Under the pieces are notes generated by a model, which had not been told where the DNA came from, ran no database searches, and was given only the letters and a program-made list of their open reading frames with translations. A stretch of 64,000 nucleotides of DNA from Oegoconia quadripuncta (lineage: Eukaryota; Arthropoda; Insecta; Lepidoptera; Autostichidae): positions 12,897,124 through 12,961,123 of the forward strand of contig OX438741.1 of assembly GCA_949316235.1 (NCBI GenBank), read 5' to 3'. Shown in pieces: positions 34,801-47,912 of the stretch. Positions within the stretch are counted from its first letter, which is position 1. Each line of letters opens with the position of its first letter. Both the position numbers and the translations under genes were made by a program.

Positions 34801-37800
34801 AGAAGGCCCATGTTATTCCATTGCCTAAAATTCCTAACCCTAGTTCGTTCTCAAATTTCCGCCCTATCTCCATTCTACCTTTCCTCTCCAAAGCCCTCGA
34901 ACAGATCGTACATAAGCAGCTGTCTGATTTTTTGTACACCAACAACCTATTAAATTCTTGTCAGTCTGGGTTTCGTCCTGGCCATAGCACGGCTACTGCC
35001 TTGTTGAAAGTGACTGATGATATTCGGTTTGGAATGGAAAATAAATTACTAACAATTTTAATTCTTCTCGATTTTAGTAGCGCATTTAATTCTGTGGATT
35101 TTGATGTAATGCTGGGTATTCTTCGGTCACTCAATATTTCAGAGCCGTCTATCGCTTGGTTCGACTCTTATCTCAGGGGCCGCTCGCAATGTGTCCGCTT
35201 GGAGGAGGCCTCCTCCGACTGGTGCCACCTCGTTGCGGGCGTTCCTCAGGGTGGCGTCCTATCTCCTTTACTATTCTCTATCTTTATTAATACTATCTGC
35301 AATGTTATTTCTTCTAGGTTTCATTTCTACGCAGACGATTTGCAGATATATCGTCACTTTGGTGTTGCCAATGTTGATGACGCCATTAAAGCAATTAACG
35401 AAGACCTAACGCGTATCAGTTGTTGGGCTAGGTCCTTTGGTTTACTGGTGAATCCCAGTAAATCACAAGCAATGATCATCGGCAGTAGATACATGTACAA
35501 TTTACTCCATCAGTCCACCATTCCATCTGTCATACTTGATGGTGTTAATATTAAATTAACTAGCACTGCCAGGAATCTTGGTGTGATCCTTGATAGCAAC
35601 CTGTCTTGGGTGGCTCATTGCAATATGGTAAGTAAAAGGGTTCATTTCTCCTTTCATTCTCTCAAACGTCTGCAAAATTTCTTGCCCTTGAAAACCAAAA
35701 TTACTTTGGCCCAAACTTTACTGCTGCCCATTATTGATTATGCTGATGTATGCATGTTGGACGCTACTGAGGAACTGTTAAACAAACTAGACAGACTTCA
35801 AAATCTTTGTATACGTTTTATCTTCGGTTTGCGTAAATTCGATCACGTGTCTCAGTTCCGGTCCCAACTCAAATGGCTACCAATTCGACTCCGCAGAAAT
35901 AGTCATATTCTCTGTCTCTTGTATAAAATTCTCTTTAATCCTACTTCTCCAAATTACTTGCGTGAGCGATTTAATTTTATGCGTTCCCCTTCTAAACCCT
36001 CTCGATCTCACATGGCATCCCTTCTGCGCTTTCCTTCTACTCCGACTTCAGACTTCTACAACTATTCTTTCTCCATACATGCAGTTAGACTTTGGAATTC
36101 ACTTCCCACCGACGTACGTGATAGTCAGTCGTTACCGGTCTTCAAATCGCGACTGAAGGAGCATTACCTTAAACTGTCTCAATAGATTATTTTTATTATT
36201 TGTGTACATTTGTTTAAGTAGAATATGTCATTTTTATTTATAGGTTTTGTATTTATTTTTATCATATTAGATTATATATTTAATTATATTTATTATTTTA
36301 TTATTATATTATTATTATATTATTATTATATTATATATATTATAACAACACCATAATTTAAGTATGTATGTCATCGACATGATTGTTATTTTCTCTATAT
36401 GTATAGTAAGTTTGTTTATAACTACTGTTTTGTAAGTGTACTCGCTGTCTACTTTTACGTTACCTCATCTATTTGTCTCCTTACTGAGGTTTGCTGGAAG
36501 AGATCTCTTATAGAGATAAGCTCGCCTTTTGTATATTTTAATATTCTCCTGTTTTTTTGTTTTTGTTTGACGTGTATGCTTATATACAATAAAGTGTTAA
36601 ATAAATAAATAAATAAATAAACAATGCTATTAAACATTGCTGTTTGGCGGCAGACTTCTAGATAAGATGGTGGTAGCTAGACAGGCTGACATTTAAATTA
36701 CCCTATCACCAACCAAACCGAGTACTAAACATGTTCATATGGCATCGAACTCGCGCCCTATGTTGTAAGCCATATATTGGTTACTGAACTGTTTGGTGTA
36801 GTGGTTAGCAACTCTGACCACTATTATAGTGGTATAATACCAAAAGGTTGCGGGTTAGATTCTCGCTATAGGGGCATATGTTTGTGTGATGAATACGGAC
36901 ATGTGTACCCAAGTTATGGATGTTTTCATTTATAATAAGTATTTATTTATAAAAACATATGTATGTAGTATATCAACCATCTGGTATCCACAACACAAGC
37001 CTATAGTTGCTTACTGTGGAACTAGATGGCGCTGTGTGTATGTCGAAGGATATTTATTATTATTATTATTATATATTGATCAACGGAGGCGGTTCATAAA
37101 GAAACAAGTTGAAAGCAAGAAATGATTATTATAGTTGTGAAATTAACCTGCTCTCGAAACCACCGTTTGCGGGTTTGAATCCTGCTAATGGCATATGCAT
37201 GTATCGTCTAGTATATCAACCGTCTAGTATCCACAATACAAGTCTATTTGAGTAGTGTGGAAATAGATTGCGCTGTGTATCCAAGAATATTTACTTAGGT
37301 ATACCTTTTTCTTTCAGTCAGTGTCAGTGACAGTGTCGGTGCTGACGCTGACCTTCATATCGGTGGATCGCTGGTACGCCATCTGCTTCCCACTCAAGTT
37401 CAAGTCCACCACCGGAAGGGCCAAGACCGCCATCCTCATCATATGGACAATTTCGCTCACATTCAGTAAGTTTCAAATCATAAGCGAACAAAGGTCACTG
37501 TGTACTTTAATACTGCTAGATTAGTATATTTTAGTTATTTCCATAGCCTGATCTCTTACGGTATCTTGCTGTGGGGAAATGACGCGGATATAAATACAAT
37601 CTTTGTATTACAAAAACGAGCAAAGTTTTCAATTGAAATCTGCAGTGTCACTTAGAGACAGATTTAAAGAGTATAATATTCTAACCTTTTCGTCACATCG
37701 ACGAGTACGACATCGGAACCTTTAAGAAACGAGCCTACACCTTCCTCAAAGGCCGGCAACGCATCTGTGACCCTTTTGTGTCCATGGGCGGCGGTGATTG

Positions 37801-40800
37801 CTTGCTTGAAAACAGTACATTTTTGAAAATCTAACATATGTCACAAAAAAAATACAGCATCATTTAGGAAAAAGTAGTGATAATAATGATGTCAATTGAA
37901 GAAATAAAGAAAAACTTGCAAATCACATAAGTCGCCTCCGCAAAATCAGCAATTCATTCAAAGGGCTATGTATACGTTTTTTCAATAAGGTTCCTGTTGA
38001 TATACAAAATCTTCCTTTTAATAAATTTAAAAATACTATAAAACAGAAACATATTATAAAATATCAGATTAATTAGATGATAAACATTCGCATAACCAGG
38101 CTATTTCACAATTAATCATGAAATATATTAATATAAAATAATAATTAATAATTTTGTAATATAAAAACCTTTTCTTTAAAAGAGCACCTCTCGAGTTTCT
38201 TGCTTGTTCTTCTCAGGGGAAAATTGCCTTTTGAACAAGTAGTAGCCTTAAAAATGTAAAATCTGACTATTTTAAGTGTACCCTGTGTAGGTAGGTAGGT
38301 AAATAAAGCATTTTGATTTGATTTGATTTGGCACAGTCCAGCGGATTAGCAAGTTGAAGTGACAGTGGGCAGGGCACATAGCTCGAAGAACTGATTCCCG
38401 GTGGGGCATTAAAGTTCTCGAGTGGAGACCACGCACCGGCAAGCGCAGCGTAGGACGTCCACTCACAAGGTGGACAGGCGACCTGATAAAGGTCTCTGGC
38501 CGCTTCCAACCGGTCACTCTGGAATTCAATGGGGGAGGCCTATGTTCAGCAGTGGACGTTCTGTGATTGATATGTTGATGATGAGTTTCAACGTAACAAC
38601 AATGTAAACAAAAGGGTTTACGAATCGGAGGTTGCGGGTTCGATCCCTAGCGGGGTACATGTTTACTTAGTGGTAGGTCATTTTATATGTCCGCCTGGCT
38701 AGCTACCATCATCTTATCTAAACCTGCCGCCAAATAGTAATGTTAGTAGCATTGTTGTGTTCCGGTTGTCAGAGATAAGATAGCCAGTTCCCCAAATATT
38801 TGGGTTTCCGGGTCAGTACACTTCCACCTTCGGCCTCATCTTCACTTAACATCAGGTGTGATTGAGGTCAAGTGCTAACCCGCTGTGCATAAAAAAAAAA
38901 TGACGCGCGAGTTAGACTCGCACGTGTCCAGTTTTTGATAACTCATGTAGGTACTATTGATTTGCACCGTAGAATATCAGTGCAGTATTAATTAATAACA
39001 TTACATAATCTATTATCTTATCTATGGATATCGTAACGGATTGACAAGATAGATAATTATTTATTATTATTCTGGTCATTATTGTACCTCACGTGACGTC
39101 CGTCCGTAATGAATGAAGAATCGAAGTCGGTTAAAAACTGAAAAGAGGTAAATCCGCCTTCGTTGCTCAATGTAACCAAGATTGTGTTTACGATTCGGAG
39201 GTCGCGGGTTCGATCCCCAGCTGGGTACATATTTAAGTACTCGGTTTAGTTGGTGGTAAGGCATTTTAAATGTCGGCCTGGCTAGCTACCACCATCTTAT
39301 CTAAATCTACCGCCAACCAGCAATGTTAATAGCATTGTTGTGTTGTTGTACCGGTTGTCAAAGATAAGATAGCCCGTCCCCCAAATGTGTTGGGGTTTCC
39401 GGGTCAATAAAAATAAAATTTCTGACTATCTGGATGATAAGAATACGTGGACATGAACCACTCGGAATATCCAGTATATTCTATTCTTATTTTTATTTGT
39501 CGAATCATAAATTTAACACTTATTCCAAATTGTATTTGTATTGACTTATTTAAAAAGAGCAACCCCTGAGTTTCTTGCTCTTTCTTCTGTGGGGAGACTG
39601 CCTAGTGAAGGAGCAATAACTGTATGTCATGATGATATGTTATTCTTATAACTTACGAAATAAAACATTTTTGATTTTGATTTTGAATACGCTTCCACCT
39701 TCGACCTCATCTTCACTTAACATTGCGTCAAGTACAAGCGCGTTGTGCATTAAAAAAATCAAGCTTTATAAAGCCTTTTATCGACGCGTGAAGAATAACC
39801 CGGTGTTTTTTAATGTTATCAATATATTTAAGCCGTTGCCGCTGACGGGTTCCAGTTTGTATATTTGTCAGATCTTTGTTTTAAAATGTTGATAAATGGG
39901 CCCTATAAATGAGAATTTTGAGATACAATGGTCTATTGTGGATGCAGAACTGGGTCCTAATTCCTATAAAATTTTAGCCCAGTTTCACCTCGGCAGCGAT
40001 ACATTAGCAGTAGATTGTTGAGTGACGTAAGATCGTTGCTGTCCAACACCAGCTGTCACTAACACTTAGGTGTGATTGTGGTCAAGTTGTGCATTAAAAA
40101 AATGTTTTGATATATTTATATTCACATAAAAAAAAAAAACAAAACACTGAAATCGCGTGGTTTTCTTGCGCCGCATCTCTCCCACAGATAATTTCTCTTT
40201 CCAAAGCGGTAGCTGGAACATATTAACTGACAGATTATTATTCCCAACAGATTTAAACTGACATTCCCAAACGATATCATGTAGGTATCTAAAGTTGAAA
40301 TAATTGCTTGAGCCACATCTCCCCCCGCTCCAATGCAATACCATACAACACACTACAACACAACACACAATCAAACACAACACAAAACAAGTACTCTTTA
40401 TTGCACAAAAATAATTTACAACCTAACTAAGGGCACGATAAGAGGCACGCTATACTTAGCGTGCCCCTTAGGGCCCCGGGCAGCTTAGGTAGCTAAGTAC
40501 CTAATTTGCGTTGTCTAGTCTAAAACGTACCCATTCCAACAGTATATATTCATATGTAATGATAAATTAGCATTCGTCTTGAGCTCAAGTGAAAACTTCA
40601 TTATTCCCTACAGGGCCGGCTCCAGTATTCGAGTCAGGGGGTCACATAGGGTTGGTAGGGAGGGTTGATATCAATGGAGAGAGATCATCAGGATCTGCAG
40701 TTAGCATGGGCGTACCGCAGGGTTCAATACTGGGACCATTCCTATTTTTAGTTTATATCAACGATTTACCTCACCTCGCTAAGGAAAGACACGAGATCGT

Positions 40801-43800
40801 ATTGTTTGCTGATGACACTTCTTTAATATTTAAAGTTGACAGATATCAATTAGCATATGACGAAGTGAATAATGCTGTCTCAAAAATAGTCGAATGGTTC
40901 ACAGTCAATAACTTGCTCCTTAATGAGAACAAAACGAAATGTCTTAGATTTTCATTACCTAATGTTGAAGAGGTTGCCACCAAAATAAGAATTAAACATG
41001 AACAGTTGGAACTTGTGGACACAACTGTATTCCTTGGTATGACTTTAGATTCTCGGTTACAGATATTAAAAAACTAATGAAAAGACTCAGTTCTGCCGCA
41101 TATGCTGTTAAGAAAATTCGAAACATCTGTGATATTGAAACAGCGCGCTTAGTCTACTTCAGCTACTTTCACAGCTTGATGTCATATGGTATCTTGCTGT
41201 GGGGAAACGCTGCTGATACAGATAGCATATTTCTCTTACAGAAACGAGCTATTCGTGCAATTTATAAATTAAGGTCAAGAGATACATTAAGACAAATATT
41301 TAAAGAAATTAATATTTTAACATTTTCGTCACAATATATATATGAAAATCTTGTATATGTTAAGAGAAATATATATTCATTCGAGAAACATTGTGACCGA
41401 CATAATGTCAATACAAGGAGCAAAAATCAATTAGCTGTACCTTTTAGTAGACTTAGTAAAGTTGATAAGTCATTCAGAGGTCAATGTGTGCGCTTCTACA
41501 ACAAGGTTCCCATGGATATACGGAATCTTCCGCTTAATAAATTTAAACTTATTATAAAACAAAAATTATGTAAAAAGGGATATTACAAAATTTCAGACTA
41601 TATTAATGAAAGTAATCCATGCGGATTAAACGGCTCCTCTACACGATATATAAAATTGTTGTAACCTTTCTTGATTGTACATGATTTATTGAAAAGAGAC
41701 AAACCCTCTGAGTTTCTCGCTAGCTCTTCTCAGTAGTGGTCGCGTTCCGAGCTAGTGGTAGTTTAAAAAACAAATGACGTTCATAAGTGCATATTGTATT
41801 GCCTACATGAATAAATGATTTTCATTTCATTTCATTTCATTTCACATAATCAAGTTCCAATCTATAGGGTCCAATATTTGAAAGACAAACCCTCTGAGTT
41901 TGTTGCTAGCTCTTCTCATTAGTGCTCGCGTTCCGAGCTAGTGGTAGTTTAAAAAACAAGTGACGTTCATAAGTGCATATTGTATTGATTACATGAATAA
42001 ATGATTTTCATTTAATTTTCATTTCATTTCAAATCGGGACGTTTTAATGGCCATGCCAAGAGTACACTAAACTGACGAGCATGTATGAACAACTTTTTTT
42101 TTTTTTGGTTTCATTCTCTCCTTTAGGAGAAGGCAAAGGGATCTAGCCCATAACAGCCATGTCTTATTTCTCTTATTTCTTCAGTTTGTAAGTCAGTCTC
42201 AGTCAAAACAAGTAATTCGTCGTACCTATACTTGGCGTATACAGAGTCTAGTCACGGTCAAGTCATTCTTCAGTAAAGTGGCAGAATGTTATGAGAGTGA
42301 ATGAAGCAAAAGAGGTGTGTCAAGATCTTAGCAGGTAGAAGTCTGTGGTCTCTGACTACCTCTACGGAAAACAGGCGTGATTTTATTGATGTATATATGA
42401 AACCAAAAACAGGTTTTTATATTACAAAAAGGCCCAATAATATTTAATTAAATAACAAAACATGCATTTTCATCTAGGTTTTACGTGTTCCTGGGACCAC
42501 CCCTTTACAATAGATTAAACGAGAAAACGGCCATGTTACTATCTTACCTACAGTCATACTAAGGCTTGTATTAATAAACCAATCTCAATACAATCTTGAG
42601 GCTGTATCACCCGAGATGCGTCTTAAGAAGTTGACGCTATCTGTAGCTCCGTGCTAATTTATAAACCAATCTTGAGGTTTACTCAGCTAAGATCACTTCT
42701 AAAGTATACGCCTCAGCGGCGAATGAATGATAGTCTTGAGTTTCGTTTATTAATACGCGCGCCTCTCTCGCGTGAGTACTGCTTGAGTGTGCACGTGCTT
42801 GTCAGGTTTCAAGTTAGGTTTATTAATCAACACGTTTACTTGAGACCAGTCACAAGACTGATCTCAATCTTCAGAATGGTTTATTAATACGGGCCTTAGA
42901 ATGATCTCGCAAATACTAGCTTTTAAAGGTGAAAATGCTATTTGAAATCTGTTCAGGCGTTTTGGTGATACAATGTTACAGACAGGCACACTGTCATAGA
43001 CTTCAAACAATAACACCCCTCTTTTGCGTTGGAGGTTAAAAAAGGAACACTGTTTTATAATACGGCAAAATTTTAGCCACCATGACCCAGCCTGAATTCG
43101 TTGCTGATCCCTCATATATTCTATTATATATCTGTATAAATACTATGATTTATGTGTTGTTCATTTAACGTGACATGTGAGAGGTGTTACAGTAGCTGAG
43201 GAGTAACTCGATTATGTACTCGAGTTGTTTTTGATTAGCGAAGCTAAGTAACGTTTGGGACGGGTACGTCTTCGGATGGGTGACCATTAGTGGCATTTGG
43301 TAACTAACATCATACTTTCGAAACTTTCTTGCTCGAATTTCAATTGTTTGAAAATGGTAATAAGAAATTTCATGTCCAGAGTGATCATTTTATATAACAT
43401 TTTGTATAACTGGGATGGTCAGAGATATCCCAAACATCAGCGTTTTGGTGTTCCAACATTGACAGCAACTTGAAACATCATCCATGGCTCACCAGTCGAC
43501 ATAGATAGAAATGCATACGTGACAGGTGAGCTACGTGCTAATCTGAACGTACGATTTTTTGGTGGAAAGTCTCTTAGTCGCCTTTTACGACATTCACGGG
43601 AAAAGTCCGGTTGGTTCTACACAGCATCCCTGGTTAAAACATGCTATTTATTCCAGATGCACCAGAGCTGGTGGTCCTGACCACTGTGAAGATGGTGCCT
43701 CTACGTTTCGAGATGGAGTACTTGGTGCAGTGTATGCCCACGTGGTCCTGGGAATACGATTTGGTCTGGCACATCATCAAAGTACTATTTATTTATACGT

Positions 43801-46800
43801 GAGTATCACAATTGAACTGCCAAAAATTGGATTTCTTTTTATGCACGACTGGTTCGTACTTGACCTCAATCACACCTGATGTTAAGTGAAGATGAGGTCG
43901 AAGGTGAAAGCGTACTGACCCGGAAACCCCAACACATTTGGGGGACTGGCTATCTTACCTCCGACAACCGGAACACAACAATTAACATTGATCCTTGGCG
44001 GCAGATTTAGATAAGATGGTAATATATATAATATAATATAATGGTAGCTAACCAGGCGGACATTTAAAATGCCCTACCACCAACCAAACCGAGTACTTAA
44101 ACATGTACGCCGCTGGGGATCGAAGCCGCGACCTTCGAATCTTAAACCCAATGTTGTTTACATTGAGCCACGGAGGCGGTTAAAGATAGACAACCAATTT
44201 CTCGCAGCGCATGATTAGATTTGCATCAAATATACCTACAGGGTGTAAATAGAATTTACGTGTTTTAAGGCTTTAAAACACGTAAATCAGAAATTGGAAA
44301 AAAAAGTACAATAAAAAGTATTAGAAAACACAAAAAAGTACAGAGTAAAAAAATATTTAAAGAAAATCTTTAAAAAAATTACAAAACTCAATTATGTACT
44401 CAATTTATGTATCAATGCAAAATTAATGTATTGCCTTTTTGTACAATAAAGCGTTTACAAACAAACAAATAAAAACTCAATTACGATAAAATCATATAAA
44501 TAAATATCTTTGCGCATGCACACAGCGTCAACTAGCTCCACACTTAACAACAAGCTTGTATTATGGATACCAGATGGTTGATAAACTACACAAATACATT
44601 TTTTTTTTGAAATTAATACATATCTGTATTCATCATACAAATATATGCCCCACACGGGATTCGAACCCACAACCTCTTGGTATAGCAGTTAGAGTTTCTA
44701 ACCACTACACCGAACAAGGTATATACCGGTGAGTTTTTTTACCGTAAGAAAAAAATAGGGCATATTAGGTAAGTGAAATAGAACGCATTGGCATAATATG
44801 TAGAGGTGTACCAGAATATCATGGCATAAAAAATAAATAAAGAATTTCATGTGACCAAACCAAACTATCATCTGTCTTGTCAAAGTGCGAGTTGTGTCAA
44901 ATCTCATTCTACGTGTTGTTATTTTTAAACGACTTCAAAAAAGGAGGAGGTTCTGTATTCGGCGCGTATTTTTTTTTTTTTTTTTTTTATGTATGTACAC
45001 CGATATCTCCGAGATTTGGCGGTTGATTCACATGGTTCTTTTTGTAAATGAAAGGGGATACCGTCGAGTTGGTCCCATTGTAATTTCAGCGCAATCGGTC
45101 CAGTAGTTTTTGTGTAATCATGGTAAACATCAGAATGGCATTACACATTTAGACGATTTTGTAGTTTTTACACAGGGAAACTAAGTAGATACAGTTTGGG
45201 TTTGTATGGAAAAAGTGTAGAGAAGGTCGGTGTGATTGTCAGCAATAAATATGACAAATCGAAGATGATCAGGTCGAGCTGGTACACCCGAACTGCCCAT
45301 CTAACCTGTAGGAGCGAGAAGGTTCGCAATCGCACAAAAATTATCAGGGAGATTAGCAACCACGGATAAATACTAATAACTTTTTTTAACCGACTTCAAA
45401 AAAGGAGGAGGTTCTGTATTCTTTATGTATGTACATCGATTAGTCCGAGATTTTTAAGCCAATTTACGTCGGTGTGATTATCAACAATAAATATGACAAA
45501 TCGAAGATCATCAAGTCGAGCTGGTACACCCCAAGTGCCCACCTAACCTGTAAGAGCGAGAAGGTTCGCCATCGCACAAAAATTATCATGGAGATTAGCA
45601 ACCACGGATAAATACTAAAAACTTTTTTTAACCAACTTCAAAAAAGGAGGAGGTTCTGTAATCTTTATGTATGTACATCGATTAGTCCGATTTACATGAT
45701 TATAAGGCCGTGCCTGTGCTCACGCTGCTCAGCGGACTCCTCGGCAAGCCGGTCGTGTATAAGACCGAGTTTATGCTCGTTCCGTTCGGGAGTTTCCCGA
45801 CGAATACGTGATTTAACGTAATCTTTCATAGCTACTAGACGTACTCGGCGAGCTTCGGGCGTCTCCTGGGAACGCGAAATTGCGTTCCGTGAGGCATTTT
45901 TTTAAGCCGTAGTACCCTCTCAGTTTCGGTTTCTTTTGACCGACAGCTATTTAAACGAGCAGCACCTTTCATAGGCCTGCCCATATTGGTCAATTAATAT
46001 ATTTTATTATTTTGTAATGTCTGACCAGACACTGAAAAGAATTAAATAAAAAGGATTTAAAAAAAAACGACTTCAAAAAACCCGGAAAAAATAATTTAAT
46101 TAAACTACTGCAATAATAATAACTGAAAAGTATAAAATAATAAACCAGAGCAGAATGTTCTTTATAGATAGATGTACACTATTATATATAATGAGAATAC
46201 AATACAAGTTATATGCTATACAATAATAGTTAGGTATAATAATGAAATTAAAAATATATACAATAGGTACTTTTTGAAGTCGGTGCCTGCGTAGCCTATA
46301 AAATACACAATCGAATGAAAGTAAACAGTAATAACTTCATTAATTGAATATTTAAATTGTATGAAAATTCCTTTGTTAACCGACTTCAAAAAAGGAGGAG
46401 GTTCTGTATTCGGGGCGTATTTTTACTGTTTTGTTGATTGTGTATTTTATAGGCTAGGCAGGCACCGACTTCAAAAAGTACCTATTGTATATATTTTTAA
46501 TTTCATTATTATACCTAACTATTATTGTATAGCATATAACTTGTATTGTATTCTCATTATATATAATAGTGTACATCTATCTATAAAGAACATTCTGCTC
46601 TGGTTTATTATTTTATACTTTTCAGTTATTATTATTGCAGTAGTTTAATTAAATTATTTTTTCCGGGTTTTTTGAAGTCGTTTTTTTTTAAATCCTTTTT
46701 TTTTGTATCAGTACCCGTTTATGAATTGTGATGCATTTAGGCTGTATGCGGTAACACATAGAAAACAGGGTTGCCAGATTGTAAACCTAAATGTCGAGAT

Positions 46801-47873
46801 AAAATCATAAAATGGCTGGACAACCAAATCTTTGTCTAAACAAATAAAAATCAGTGCCAATCAACAGATAGCTTTCATGAATTTCCATCAAACAAAAAGA
46901 AACTTATATATATATGAACGAGTACACAAATATCCTTAGACATACATACAGCGCCATCTAGTTCCATACAAAACTACTTAAATGTAATTATTGTCACTTC
47001 TTTGTAAATATTTTGCGTGCAGATAGAAATAATATGCCACATAGACACTTGATTTTGCCTCAACCAATCAATCACGTCCTTATGCAAATGATTTGTAATT
47101 TTCTTACACTCTCATGCTATTTAAAACTGATATTTTGGTTAAAACTGGGTCTCTGGACATAACGTTTTGAAATAACGGGATCTGGCATCTGGCAACCCTA
47201 TGCAAGTCACAAATATATGTAGTTCTGCAGTGCCGCCGATAGCGGTAACAGCTGTTCCATTTGTGCACTATCTGTACTGACAGCAACTAATCCAATCAGA
47301 ATACCTTTGTGTGACAGTGTCAAGCAGCATAACCTCAAATTAAATATTGAACAATACGCTTCGCCTGCGTTAGAATAACTTTATGGCGGATATGTTTAAT
47401 TTGATTATCCCGCGGGAACTACTCACTTTATCGGCATAAAAAATATCCTATGTTTTAATCCAGGGTATATTCTACCTATACACCAAATTTCATCCAAATC
47501 CGTTCATTCGTTTCGCCGTGATTTAATAACAGACATCCAAAATTTCGCATTTATAATATTAGTTAAATAATATAGCACTTACTTGTAGATTTTATGAATC
47601 TGAATCATGATTATTCAGTGATAAGATAAAAAAAATGGACCAACAACAAACCAGAAATAAATTGGTAGGTTAAAGGCAATTGTCACTGTCACTTTTGACA
47701 GGCTTATGGCCATGATACGACAGGATGGCGAATGAATTACTTTTAAACATAGACGTATAAAAGTAGCAGACCGAATATAAGGGGTAAATAGCGTAGCCAG
47801 TTTCTATAAAGAAGTATTAGCCATGTTTAGGCTTTGACGTACCTACTTATGAAGAAACGTCTAGGAATAATAA

Positions 47874-47912
<39 letters not shown>

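Noticed and set aside
46361..46648. Two similar 95-codon frames at 46361-46648 and 62204-62491 that might look like a conserved gene
   Set aside because: They lie on the right arm of the same repeat element, are AT-driven and hydrophobic by composition, and start in the repeat motif. Similarity comes from the repeat, not from coding.
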